64,000 nucleotides of DNA, from positions 78,163,100 through 78,227,099 of the forward strand of contig OX375872.1 in the NCBI GenBank assembly GCA_947359465.1, given 5' to 3'. The notes under the pieces were generated by a model, which searched no databases, had not been told where the DNA came from, and saw only the letters and a list, made by a program, of their open reading frames with translations. Of the stretch, positions 45,953 through 60,900 are shown in pieces. The first letter of the stretch is position 1, and the number at the start of each line of letters is the position of its first letter. This stretch comes from Metellina segmentata (taxonomy: Eukaryota > Arthropoda > Arachnida > Araneae > Tetragnathidae). Made by a program: the position numbers and the translations under genes.

Positions 45953-48900
45953 ATAGTTTCAATTACTGATTAATCAGTTTTAATACAATAGCAATTTTAG
46001 CTATCTTTACTCAGTGGTTATCTTACAATATTATTTCATTTAGAGAACTTCTTTATATTTAATATTGTTAATTACATTTTACATTGATAACTGATGTTTA
46101 ATTTCAAAATGCTTAAAACTTTTCACACAAAAATCCTCTGTGTGGTTTCAATGAGATATCTTTTCCATCGATTTCTGACCAATTTTGGTAAAGATGAGAT
46201 ACCTTGTCCATCAAGATCTGACCAATTTTGCTGAAGATGAGATACCTTGTCATCAAGATATTGCCAATTTTTGATGATGACGAGATCAAGATCATACCAT
46301 GAGGGTTAAGGAGAGCTTAACTGTGATACTGGTAACTTTTTTGCCTAACTGATATACATATGTTCTTAGTCCTTGTTAGGTTGCTGGTTCACATATTTTT
46401 TTTAAGCTCACAGGTGTAGACGATTGGTTACTGTTGGTAGTAGTGACCACTCACTGTTTTTGCTCATTGGTCAGGCATTATAAAAAACATTTCATGGAAA
46501 AATTACTATATATGTAGTGAAAAATGTATATTCATTTACTATGACTGCTTTTTGAAAATTTGACTTATTGTTTTATTGTACCTATTGTCTCTGTTTTACT
46601 ACTGATAAATCATTGCAATCTATATAATGTAATATAGAAATCCATACTTGTTACTCTTCAGCTCCTACTTATTTATTTCTATTTATTCTGAAAAGTTCCT
46701 TGGAAGTATTTAGTTCTATTCTTATTAGGACTGTGTGTGTATTATACATTACTTTTCTGATTTTGTATTTTCTTAACAGGATACATTGATCTACTATAGC
46801 AGAGCTAGAATGTATCGTACTATGCAAATTGCTGCTGTTGAAGGAATTAAAAGATATCCTGAGGATCCAATTTATAAATTGTATTACTGTGTGTCCTTGA
46901 TACATGAAGGTATCTGTTTATATTAATCACCTCAACAATTTACTTTTAAGAAATCTGAGTGACCAATGTATTCTCTTGGAAACCTGTATAGGTGTGGCAG
47001 CTCTAATATTTTTACTTGTATATGAGCATCGATAGGTTACTGCCAAAACATAACTCTGTTTTTTTCTTTTTTGAGTGAAGTATACTTTCATGCATGATTG
47101 TGTGTAGTATATTCTGTGGAAAACAAGGCATCTCTACAGTGAGCTTAAACTATCAAGTACATGCACAGCAGAAATAGCTTACAGCATCTTATACATGTGA
47201 AAGTATTCTTAATTAAAAAAAAAGTTATCATGTTTTTGCTGTAACCTGGCCATATCATGAGAAAACACAAAAGACATGAATAAGTTTTAATATAGCCTTT
47301 TATTAATGGAATGAATTTGGGAGGCATGCGCTGAACATTAGAATTGCTAGTCCACTCCTCTTACAACAAGTAGTTCGTCTATGAACTCCTCCCATAATGG
47401 TCATGGCAAGAAAACATGTTTTTACATCATATGCCTATGGGTAGAGGAGGTTTTTGGAGAGAGAATGGAAAAGCATTTGTTTTATGAAATCGATGACTAG
47501 GCCTTATTTATTTCACAGTGTCTAAGTCACAATTATTCCTGAGACAGTAATATTCAAATGAAAGGTGAAAATAGATATATTACTGAATAAATTAAACTTT
47601 ATGAAAAGGGTAGGTAATTGAGTTTAATTCACACTGGAACAATTCAATCGGCTGTTAGCAACCGTTCGGGATTAATCCTGAAATGAAATATCCAAGAATA
47701 GCACCTCATAATTTCAAACCAGTCAGATCACAAGGTCACACCTGATCTGGTACCCATCTCTCCAAACTTCCACATCATGCCAACATTAGAATATTTGAGA
47801 CCATGACTGATTTAACATGCCCCAGCTCCCATGTAATTTTGAACTGTCAGATGATGAGGTGAACACCTGAGCTGGTGCACCACACCCTAAATTTCCAAGC
47901 TAACGTGAACAGCATAATTTTGAACAATTATCAGATGATGAGGTCATCAATTAAACTGACACCACATTCTCCAGACCTACATGCCAACATGAGGACATTT
48001 GAAGCCACAACAGATTTAACAGTCACCAGCCCCGACATACACTATGGTCTTTGGTTTGATCAAGTTTCATACTGGCAACACTGTTTGTTATTCAAGGACT
48101 ACCAACTGTGCTACACTGCCTTGAATTGAAAGGGAGAAAGACCATGTATGATTTACAAATCGCACCCCAGCAAAAGAAGTGCCAAAAGTCAAAAAAGAAA
48201 AATTTTGATGTTGTGTTGTTAAAAAATATGTATGATATGCCCCAGCTTGTAATATCACTATTCTATAGAATATAATAGAAGTTACCACCATAAATACTTA
48301 CCTAAAATTTAAAAGAAGCTTATACTATTTAAATAGAAGTTTTAAAGTATCCTTTAAGTTGATGTTTCTCAAATTCTGCAATTTTGAGTTGTGTCACTTT
48401 TCTTGCCGGGGTGCGATATAGTACATAAATTTATTGAGTGAAAGAAAAGTGGTATGAATTGGTCATATAGAGTAAATCACAAAATTATTCTGTAGTGAGA
48501 TTTTTCCTTAAATTTTAAATGTACCAGTCTATTAAATCAGAATAAAAAAAAATAAGTAATTATGATTGTATTGTGAATAAACTTTCCAAAAACAAGCAAA
48601 AAATTTCATTTGGTGATGTAAAAGAAATGGAAAAATTAATCCTCTTAGAGGGTTATGTATGTATTATTTCTCCATGCAACTTGAAGTTAAATTAGTTTTT
48701 GTTTATCCTGCTAATTGTATAATATAATTATGAAAATGTTTACAGCATCTAGTAAATTAAAAACTATTGATTGTAAGTATTGCACATAGATATCAGCAAT
48801 TTTAGTAAGCAATGAAACTCATGTTTTATACTTCCAACTGTTCAGATCGAAATGGTGAAGCTGAAGAAGGACTCAATGAAATAGAAGGCTTTCCTGATGT

Positions 48901-51900
48901 GTCTTTATCGTGTTCCATTCTATTAGCACATATACAAAATTCTCAGGAATCTTTTGGTGAGTTTGAATTCACTCATCTTATGTGTGTTTAAAACATTACA
49001 AACTACACTTACTGTAATTTTTCATTGAGGGTGTTGTGTGTATTAATTGTTTCAGTTACAACCTGAGTGAAATTTCTAATCCTAGTTTTAGTAATTTTTC
49101 ATTTATTAAGTTTAAAAGGAAATTGGCTTATTTAAATTTCATTCAAATCTATTTAAATGTTAATTGAGTTTGCATTACAAAAAAGTACTAAAATGTACAG
49201 TGCGAAATTTTTTAGGCCTTTCATTCTGTTGAAACAAACGTTTTTTCTTAAAAAAGTCTAGATTTACGAAATTTTTGCTTTCAACTTATTAATCCAATTT
49301 TTTTCAGTGAAAAAAGAAAATATTAAGAAACTTAAAGCACAAGATCTCTGTTTCAAGTAATAACTAAATACATAAGTTATACAAGGTACAAAGTCTGTCC
49401 CAAAAGTAATGAGAAGAATTTTTCTGCTCATTTCTGGCACATGAATTCAAACTTTAACTTGGAAGTACTTAAGTCCTTGAAGAAAAGGGTAAACCACGTC
49501 GACCCAGAGATCGGTGACAGCTGGATTGTCCACCACAACAATGCTCGCCCCCACACAGCATTGGTTGTGACTGAATACCTATCCCAAGAACACATCCCTG
49601 TGCTTCCCCATCCCCCATACAGTCCCGACCTGGCCCAATGGGATTTTTGTGTTTTCACGGCTTAAGATAGACATGAAAAGACACCATTTTGACATGCTCC
49701 AAGATGTCCAATGAGCCGTAACCACAAGGCTTTGCGGCATCTCACAAAATGTGTTCAAACAATGCTACAACTACTGGATGCAACTCTGGACTCATTGTAT
49801 TGCTGCCCAAGGCGCATACTTTGAATATTATTAAGTGTTTTTCTTTGTAAGAACAATTATTTACGTAATTTTTTTCTCATTACTTTTGGGACAGACCTTG
49901 TATATTTGTGTGTGGAAAGGATACTGGGTGAAGATTAATTACTACTTCAGATGGTACATATAACAACATTTTCTTTGAAAATATTCTTAGGGTTATCTGG
50001 TTACTTACCTTAGAATATGATCACCCTTGTTTTAGAAGAAGTTTTATAAATCAGGTTTGACTACCTAGAAATAAAATGTTTCATCACCATTAAATAGGTT
50101 TTCTTTTTTTAAACAAATATTTCCTAATCAGAATTCTGATTACTTTCTGACTGTGCAAAATGAAGTTATGCTCTGATAGTAAATGACTAAATAAAAGTCC
50201 TTTTTTTTGTAGATAATATTCTTAAAGGAAAAGCTAAAGAACATCTTGAAATAGCTGGAGAAATGGTATGGATCATATTTGTGTTTAAGTTGAATATTCA
50301 AGTATTGCAGTATTAGCTGGTAGCATTTGTAAATAATTAATTATAATAATTAGTTAAATAAGTCTGTGTCTCAAATTATATTTAAAAAACATAACATTTT
50401 GTCAGTTTTATTTATAGAAAAACACTGAAAATTGTTAATTGTCTTTGATTTATTAACACTTTGAAAAGTTATTAAAGTAAATCCTATTTCCATTGTCATT
50501 CCAGTGAAATTTTTTTTTTTTTTGAAAAGTAACTGATGTGATTCACAGATGTAAGTCTTCCAGAAAAGCTGATTAAGTGTACTATCTCTAGTGATTAAAG
50601 CATTTTGATGAAAGTGTCATTGATCATTCAGAAATCAATTACTTTAAATTCTATCTTTATTTTGGATACCCGAAATTTAAAAAATAAATTGTGAAGATTG
50701 AAATTTCCAAGTTGAGTTGTGGAAAAAATATTTTCCTAAGGGAAAATATAAAAATCTGATAAAATTTATGGTAAAATAATGTTAACTGGTAAATTAATGT
50801 CCCTACAAAAAAATGTGCTTTTTCAAACTGCTGTATTCCATATGATTTTAGTTTTAAACAATTCAAGTAGTCTAGTTTTCTACTGTCGTGCCATTACAGC
50901 ATTTTTATGTGGTTTTAGCCAAATTTTAATTTTATTTTTCAATTTCTGCTTTTCTGATGAAAGTCAATCTTGTACATCATAATTTACTTAAATTACAAAT
51001 GCTTTAAAGCATTTTTATCTATTTTGAAGATTTAAAAAAATTATTTTGATTTTTCATTTTTTATCGATTTTATAAGGTGCAAACGAAATGCAATTTTTCT
51101 TATTGAATTAGTATTATAGTATGAAGTGTATGAAAATTAACTTCAGTCCTTTAAAGGCTGACATGGCTGAAATTGTGCACCGACATTGATTTTTATGAGT
51201 TAGGATGTTTTTATGGCACAAGGACCATACTTGGCCAAACTGTGCCAAGCATCATGAAATCGATTTTGTAATGTTTTATTTATTTATTTTATGATGTCTT
51301 GTAAGGGTTAAGTGACAAATGTATAGAATATTTTAGATGATTTATAATTATTATTTTTTATTTTGTGTTATTTTCATGGTCAGATAGAAAAAATAGTTTT
51401 ATTTTCCCTCTGAAATAGTGCATTATAATTCTTTGTAGCAATCAAAATTTTATTTGTTGCAGGCTATTTATGTAATTGGTGTTGTTTTCATACTTCTGAA
51501 TAAACCCGAGAAAGCCAGACAGTTTATTATAAAAGTTTTAAAAGTCCCATCTATAACTAAAAAAGTAAGTGATAAACTTAACATGCTATTTGATTTATTT
51601 CACTGTGTAATTTATATACTGTTTATATTTTACAGTTTAAACAAAAAGACTTTGTAAATCCGTCTGTAGTAATAAAAATTTTTTTCAGAGACAATCTCAA
51701 TATGATTTTATTTTTTCTGAAAACTATATTTCAAAAATAAAATGTATTTAATGTATCTATAAATGTTTTAAATAATTCTGCTTCTTAATGTTACAAAGAA
51801 AAGAAAATCATAAATGGTTTTAATCATAATGGTTTGTATAAACGAATCTTGTGTCTTAAAATGTTTTAATAATATTCAATTGATAAATGCATTTCATCGT

Positions 51901-54900
51901 GGATTTTTTCTTTAACTACAACAGGCTTCTGTTCTTATGGGATGGATCGAATTGCTTACACATGAAGGATCCCCTTCAAAAGACATATGGAAATATTTTG
52001 AAAGCTCTGATAAGTTAGTACTGTTGTAATATCAAACAGCATTTTATGAATATTTCATTCACATTTTTGAACACATTACTCATTATATGGTTATAGTTTA
52101 TTACTCATTATTAGTTTATATTCAAAACAGATTAGAATAATAATAGCCACCTATTTAAAAAGTACTATTTTATCTAATTTTTTAAAGTTTGTTGTTTATA
52201 TAAAAATAGATATATAGCTTTTTTAGAGTTCTATGTGTCAGAAAAGACAGTCTAAACTTCACTGAATTTTAAGAAATTCCTGAACTTACTTAAGCAGCTA
52301 ATTTTCAACTTTTGCTTATAGTTTTAAATAAATAGAAATTTATATCATTATTTTATCAGCTAAGTTAAAAATACTGAATATTTACGTTTTCTTACAGTTT
52401 TATGCAGTTTTCGAAATGATTTGAGGATTTATAAATACATTTTGTGCTATTAGTACGTTTTGTATATACTATCCAAATGTGTTTTAATGTAGTCATAGGA
52501 ATTTATTATTATTAGTATTATATTTTAAATATGTAGTTTGTAATTCTGTCCCTTTGTATCAAAACAATTGCAGTGAATTTTTTTCATTTATTTTTTAATA
52601 AGGTGAGCAACAAAAATTCAGTTTTGTTTGTTGAATTCTGTGTGTATGGTTAGTATATAATATTGAACATGATAATTTAATAAAATTTAACAAATACTGT
52701 AAATTATTTCCCTTAATATTCGATTATTTGCGAGGAGTAAAAAAGTATATTTAAACAAATATGGTAACAGTATGTCGCACTGGAAGTTGAAATGAAATCC
52801 AAACAAAATTTTGAGATTTCAAGTCCTTTTACAGGAAATTTGCACGCAGTGATTTTTCGTATTTAGAGCGAGATTTCATTATCTTCTGATCATATTTGGT
52901 TGCCATATCATGATCATATGCAAAATAATTTATTTAACTTAACTGTTTGAAAATTGAAAAAGTGCTCATACACTTGGATAGCATATTTATTTAGGAACTA
53001 CGAAAAAATAATCAGATTTTTAAAAAGACTTTTGAGAAAAATGAATTTACAATTGGTCAAGTTGAAAATTCCACCTTTTTAATATTTCAAACTTTATGAA
53101 ATTAGCATCAAGATTTGACACAAAGTTTTATTTTGAAGAAAACAAAATTGAACTACCTTATATACTTTATAAGAGACTAGCCCCTGCTTGGCCAGCATGA
53201 CCTTGCCCATGACAGTTCTTTTCGTGGGGTCAATTGTAACCACTGCTTGCTAACTCTGGTGATTGCTACAAATTCTCATTTTGTTTGCTTCACCACGGGT
53301 AATGCTGTGATGATGTGGTCATTGTCAAATGAGGCTAAATTTGAATTGTGAAGAGATCCAATCGGCGTGACATCACAATCTCTTGCTAAAATATAAATAT
53401 TTAATTGAAAGGTTATTAAAAGAAAATCAAACGCATAAGGTATCAATCTAATGTAAAATTTTCTTTGCATTGGCAGTTCTTTTCTTGCAGGAAGGTGTGA
53501 CTATTGCCAATCCCGTTGATTGCTATGCATTCTTATTTAATTGCAAAGATATCCAATAGGCGTGACGTCACATTCTCTTGAAAAAATGTAAAAGATATTC
53601 TGTTGAAAAGTTATTTTTTAAAAAGAAAATCAAATGTATAAGGTATTGATCTGTTGTAAAATATTCCGTTAATTTCAAATCTGTTAAATTTTTTATTCTA
53701 TCTTTAACGATCACTGAGATAAAAAAGAAAAAAACAATAACATTTGCCAACCCCTGATGATTGCTACACAATTCCAAAAACGATTCCAATAGCCCATTGC
53801 CCCCAGGTACGGTGCGACATTAATTAAATATCTTCCATAAACTATCGCGAAGACGATTCCAAAGGACATAAAACTCATGATGTCATTGTCTAATGCGCCC
53901 ATATTCATATTGCAAAAATAAAAGAGTCACAATTGAAAAATTATTTATTTAAAGAAAATCAAATGTAAGAAGGTGTGGTTTTTTCTGGTTTAAAATTTTC
54001 CACAGATTTCAAATTCGATAAAATTTTCAATTAATCTTTAACAATTCTGATTTTACACAAAAAAACTAAAGAATGCCAAAAAATGTTTTATTTGTTTTGT
54101 TTCTCTTTGCTCGAATTGTTTGTGCACTGGAAATGATGAATGTGTGATGTCTCGATCGCAAAAGCCGTTTTTGTATTGGAAAAAATATAAAAGTTACAAT
54201 TTAAAAATTATTTATTTAAAGAAAATCATATTTTTAGGCATTGATCTCAAATGTAAAATTTTCGACAGATTACAAATCCGTTATAATTAAAATTTTTACT
54301 CTATCTTTAATGATCTAGGAGATAGAAAAAAATAATTACATAACTCCAGTTAAAACTGTTTATTTGTTTTGTTCATCCGCTGAAATCTTTCCTCGGAAAA
54401 TGAAACGGAAACGGAAAAAATAAATTTAGAATCTGTAATCTCTTTCTACTGTTGCCATTCCAAGGAAAACAATAATAATTAGATTTAATAAATTAATTTT
54501 AAATGTTCTAGATTGAATTTTAAAATTTAACGAACTACCTGTGTGCCAAATTTCATTATTGTAAGTGCAAATAGATTTGTCAGGACAGTACACTTGTCAA
54601 TTTCACAGACCTCTATCTAAAAGAAAAAATTTTTTCTTCAGAGATTAAAAAAATATCTTGATTCAAGGTGGCCCAAAATGTACTTGTGTGCAAAGTACCA
54701 TTCGATTTGAAGATGGTGAGTTGTATAGCCTTTCCTGTATTTGAATGGATTCACCCCTAAATAATTTCTTCAAAACATTGCTTACTACCTCATAAACGTA
54801 GATCATAGATGTACTAATCCAGTGTTCATTATTCGCTTGCATATTATGTGTATTCATAGACATGCTGGCTGTTTTCACTTTGGGTTGTTTTAAATTAGTG

Positions 54901-57900
54901 TATACTTTAAACAATTTGTAATTGGTAAATAATTATGTGATGTGTGCCATTTTTAACTAGATGTTTTTTCTTGATTTGGATGAAAACATTTCAGCCCTCT
55001 AAAAATTGTCTTAATTTTGCTATTATTTTTTGTATTTTGCTTTTATTTTATTATTAATTTAAATGCCAAACTCGAGAAACTTTTCAATACTTCATTTTGT
55101 GTGATATAGTTCCTATAAACTGCTGAATCAGCATGCTTTTTTAATAATTTTTAACTATCCCTGTGTAGCTCCTCACCTGAAGCAGTTTTTGGTCGTGCGA
55201 TGTACTTTGAAAGGCAGCAAAATTATACAAAGGCCTTAGAATATCTCAATCAAGCTATTGTACTATTTCCAAAATATCCTGCTACTTTTGTTGAAAAGAT
55301 GAAGATTCATCTTGCTTTGGAAGACTGGGAACAAGCCTTAGTTGCTTGTCAAAGGTAAGTACTGTTCAGAACATTTGATTTTTTTTTTGGCTAAGAGGTC
55401 ATTATATTTTCAAATTTTCTTTATGAATGTATCAAACTGAGTTCGGAGGAATCCAAGTACTTTTTTAATGATTGTCATAACTTAATCTTGAGTTATGATA
55501 TTCTACACTACTGTTTCCATATTAATAACATGTGAACAATTGACTTAACTTCGACAAACCTTTTGATACACACTACAGACGCCAATGTAGTCTGCTGTTA
55601 ATCTAAACTAATCATTCTCATCTCTTTGTCACCATAAAAACCATTTTAATGAGCATATAACATTCCAGACAAACATGTTTAGTCATATATTTGTTATCAG
55701 GCCCAAATTTTATTGATCTAAAATTGAATAAAAATGATTTTAAAATGTCCAAACAAATTTTATTTATGTATTGAGTAAAATATTTTCTTAGAAAGATGTC
55801 TATAAATAGAAGTTTATTATGCAAGGTTTAAAATCTAATTATTTTCATACATGGTTGGATACTCTTGACAATCCAACCCCAAATTTGAAAGTATCAAAGC
55901 TTTTGTTTTGGGATAACAGTGTCACAAAAGTGCTGTTTTAGAATTCACAAGTGCACATCCAACAAAATAACAAACTAAAGCAGCCAGAAGTATGAAGGAA
56001 GAAATTCCTAAGTATCTAGATATGGTTAAATACCATTTGGGATCTCTTGCATTCTTGTGAAAAAATCTGCTCCTACAGGTATTACAAAATAGGATGGCAG
56101 CTGTTTTTTAGTTCTTTTGATAAGCATTAAGATGTCCAATTGAAGATGTTTATAAATCGGATAGATTTAAAGTATAGTGAAGCAAGAAGTTAGCTGAAGT
56201 AAAATTATTGGAAATACGTTTCCATACTAACACCTAAAAAATACTTTCTCAGGGGAAGTTATTCTATATTTTAAGTTCTATAGCTATTTAGATACAGTTT
56301 TACTTAACAATTTTTTTAACATTTTAGTCAACTGTTACATGGAAACAATTATATCTGTCAAATTGTTTTTGAAAGTTAGTTAGTAAAATTTTTCAAGATC
56401 ATCTCGAGTCTGCTTAGGTTGAGTTTGTTACATTTTTTATCAAGGTGTAAAGATTTAAATCAAATGATTTTTAAAACAAAATCATGGATTTAAATCCCAA
56501 CCGAACTTACATTTTTATAACTAAGTAAATACACCCTATGAAAATCACGTAACTCATCAAATGCTTTAAACTTTCTACAGTCATGGTGATTTCAGCACTA
56601 ATGGCTTCACCCAGTACTGATCAGCTTTTGAAAAAATGTTCGGCCCTGAACACTTACAAATAATCTGAGGTGTCAATGGACTAAATAATCTGTTAAGTCA
56701 GGGATTCTGCCAAACAGTAAAATTAAAAACAAGTTGGCATCTATTTGAAAGTTTTGAAAATGTTCATGCATAATTTTATGATATGTTATGAATAATAAAG
56801 CATTCATTCAAGTGTGGGAAGCATGGGAAAATATTGTACATTAATGCTATAATTAAAAAAGTTTTTAGCTATTTATATTGTCCATGACCAGTAGACCTAC
56901 TTCTAAATATCAAGACAGCCACAGAAAATAACCACTAGTAGGCCTAAACTAATTGTTACTTTTTGAATTGAGTGTGGCCAGTGGCTTAGCTATAGTGATA
57001 ACTACTTTTTTTTTAAATTGAGACATAAATACAAAAAAAAAACAATTAATGTGATTAATAATTTATTAAATAAAAGAGACAATTGAACTTTCTATTTGAA
57101 AGGATGAAAGTTTAAATAATATTAACATCTTTCATTTTGCAAAATGTTCCCTGAAGCAGTCATTTGTCACTCTAAGAGTAGTGACCTTCCCAAAAAAATT
57201 TGTTAACATGATAATCTAATTTACTCAAGAAAAACTATGTAGGATGTCAACTTGTGTTTTAAAGTTAAACAAATGTTTTACCTTTTGCTTTTATTTTGAA
57301 AATTCATTTTTTAAATGTATTACCATGTAAGAAACTATGATTTTTTAGTAAAATAAAAATTGATTTACCATGTCACAAATTCTGATTGTTTACTTAAAAT
57401 AAATATTGGTTTACATGTCATGCCAAAAACTCAATTTTTTATTTAACAAATTTATATATAATTATTATAAAAACAATGTATAGGGCCACAGAAATTTAAA
57501 TAAAAAATATGATTTAAATTTTAACAATCAGATTTAAATAAAAATATTATTACTTGATTTTTTTACACCCTGTTTTTTATTGCTGCATCAATTTTGTTTA
57601 ACTTATTGATAAACCCCATTTGCATATTTCAATTTACTTTATATCATTTATAAAAAAATGTTTTTTAATCAATTTTGTTCATTTAGAGCATTATTTTTGG
57701 ATGGAAGCAATATTGAAGCATTAAGATTTAGTCTTCTGCACATGCTTACACAAGGTGGAAAGATAGAAGAGGTATATTAAAATTAATTCATAATTTGTTG
57801 ATGATTATAGTAAAACATACATAATGCAAAATCCTGTTTTTACTGTATGCTTCCTATAAATTTTTTGAATAAGAATCCAAATCATTTGTACTTCAGGACA

Positions 57901-60900
57901 AATATTCAAACATTCAATTGATCATAAATTAATAACTAAATTATGATGATAAAGTATGCATTAATTCATGATTACAATTAAAGTAACCATTCCATAAAAC
58001 ACCACTCTGGTTTAATATGCACAGACTAAACTTGTATCAGAATATTTAAAATTTTTTCTATAGATTGAATATTTAGTATATACTTAAAAATTCTCACTAA
58101 AAACAAAGTTCTAATCTGTACAAAATGACTTTTTGAAGATTCATAATAAAACAGTTTTAAAAATTTGAAGTCTTATCTTGATTAAACAATGAACATTGTT
58201 TTTATGTCACTCTGAAGTTTTACATTTCAGCAATCCCTTATTTTTACTTCGTATGATAAAATATTTTCTATAGATTATTATCAAATTTATTCCACATAGG
58301 ATTTTTATTGTCTTTATTATTGACTTATTAAAAATTTCTTTATAACTTCTATAGCCAGTTTTCAGTTTTATTAAGCTGTTCAAGGTTTGCTTGTCCCTTA
58401 GTTGAGGTTTACTTATGGTTTTTATTTTATTATTGAACTATTTAAATAGAGTTTCAGTTCTGAGTCAAACCCAGTAATTTTCAACCAGTTGATCCTGATG
58501 TGTCACCATTGGCACACTAATAGGCCACAGCATACTGATGCACCATGGCACACTGATGTACCATGGCACACTGATGGCGAATGGGGCCGGAATGCTGGTG
58601 TGTCTTACTGATGGTGGAGTGGTTTAAATTTTTTCAGATTTATTTCACATCAACAGTTTAATTTTGAACTTATGACAAGGATGTTCACAAATAATGTCAA
58701 TTAATATCTGTATAAATAATTGTGAGTATTAATTTTTACTTGTTATATATAGTTTATTTCAAAAATATATTTTAAATAACTACTTTGGAGCTTAAAAGGT
58801 AGGTATTCATACTTATTCTTTTGTAAATCAATCAAAATTGTACCAATTTTTGTCAGATTGGCAAAAAATTTAATACAAAATAAATTATGTGAATAATATA
58901 ATTTTTGGTGTGCCCCAGATTATTAGTAATTAGTTTATATGTACCATGAAATGAAAACCCTTGCCATGAGGTGTGAAGTCACTGACTTAACCTGATTCAA
59001 ATATTTTAAAACATCAGTAGTATGATGACTGATAAACGAATTCAAGAGTTCAAAAAAGGGCTATGGTCTTTTCTGCAGGATTACATGATCATTATTATTC
59101 AGGACCAAAATAAACACCTTTTAAAAATTAACTAGTCACCACGGGCGATGCCGTGAAGTAAGGTATTAATCTGGTGTAAAATTTTTCGCAGATTTCAAAT
59201 CCGATGAGATATATTCAATTAAAAATTATTTATTTAAAGAAAATCGTATTTTTAGGTATCGATCTAAACTAAAATTTCCCGTAGATTTCAAATCCGTTGA
59301 AAGTTTTACTCTATCTTCAACTGTCTAGGAGATAGAAAAAAGAACTGTGACTCCATTTAAAAGATTTATCGTCTGGCTGGAAAATCATTCCTCCATGCAA
59401 AATCAAAGCAGAAACAAAAAAAAAATAATAATTTTCTGAGTGTTCTCCGCGATGAAAAAAAAAATTTGGCATGGTTCCAAGGTTGACGGCAAGATCACGT
59501 GGGTAGAAAAGTCCAGATTCCTGTGTTTCTTCTTTTATCCAGAAGAAACGCGTTGAAAAAACGATGGAGAATAAAACTATTAAATTCATTTTAAAATCTT
59601 CTAGATTGAATTTTATAATTTGCCACAGCCCATAAATTGTAAAAAATTTAGACTACCTGTGTGCTAAATCTCATTGCTGTAATTGCCATAGAATCGTTAG
59701 GATTTTGCGGCCGCGAAAAAAAAGACAGACAAACACTTCTTTTTATACTATTAGAGGTAATCTACATTTCTTGTACTTATGTTTTTGAATTTAGCCATTT
59801 CTAGAGGTTAAATCAATTTTAGTTGTGAAAATTAAAACCAGTGCTATATTTATACAAGGTTTTATGACATGTATTTTTTATGCCTGTATAATTTTCTTAT
59901 TAAATATTTTGCACCTTTATGCATATTTTAAGTGTTTTAAATGAATATTTTTATGCATGGTTGATGGGTTTTTGTGCAAAAATCTGAATTTTCATTGACA
60001 CTTATTTTTATTTAGATTGAAGAGAAAATCAAAGATTTATACACCACTATGCTAAAATGTGAACCAAAAAATGCAGAGTTATTTTGTGAAACAGCCCAGT
60101 TGTTTTCTAGATTAGTAAGTTCATCATAAAGTTTAATTTTTTTCTTTTGATTAACAATGAACAATCAATTATCAAATTAAAGTAACAAATGTAAGTCTTG
60201 ATATTATAATTATTTCTGTTAGTTAAAAGAGGTAACCAATCTCTGAGAAAAAAAAAAGCAATTTAATATCTTTTTACTAATTTTGCTTATTAATTCAACA
60301 AATTAGATTCAAACAGAACATTTAAAAACATTTCTTGTTTTTGTTATTGTGAAAAATTGTGTAAGCGTTATGTTTTAAAATAATTAAAAATCTGGAAACA
60401 ATTTGATCATCTTGGCATTCTTCATTTTTTTTTCTCAACTGGCATTGATAAATGGATTTTACTTGCTCATTCTTCTCTCCTTAAAAATATGAGGTATCCA
60501 GTCCTATTTAGTTCGTAAATAGCAAGATCTAAATGTAATGAATCGTGCTTATCTTACTGGAAAATTTTCACTATTTGTTCCACGTTAAAAAATAATTGTT
60601 TGGTCTATTTAGACACTAATAAAAATCTTTGCACTAGCATTCTCTAGAAGTAAACTTAAATTTAAAGTATAAAAAGGATAATACAAATGAAAAATGTAGT
60701 TTAACTTTTAGTAAAACTTCAATATATGATTAATAAAGATTAAAACCTATGAAAAAATTGTCATGACCATTTCGCTGGAGCAAGACATCCATAAGAACAG
60801 AAATAAGCCACGAAAACCCAAGTTTATATATGTTGTTCTAGAAAATAGTGTAACCATAATTTAATTTTTTAACTAGGCCTTTCCAAGTCGTGTGTAAAGG

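Noticed and set aside
52014..55168. Possible extra TTC21 exon in the long intron 6
   Set aside because: Exons 6 and 7 join in matching phase and the protein is continuous with the family, so no extra exon is needed.
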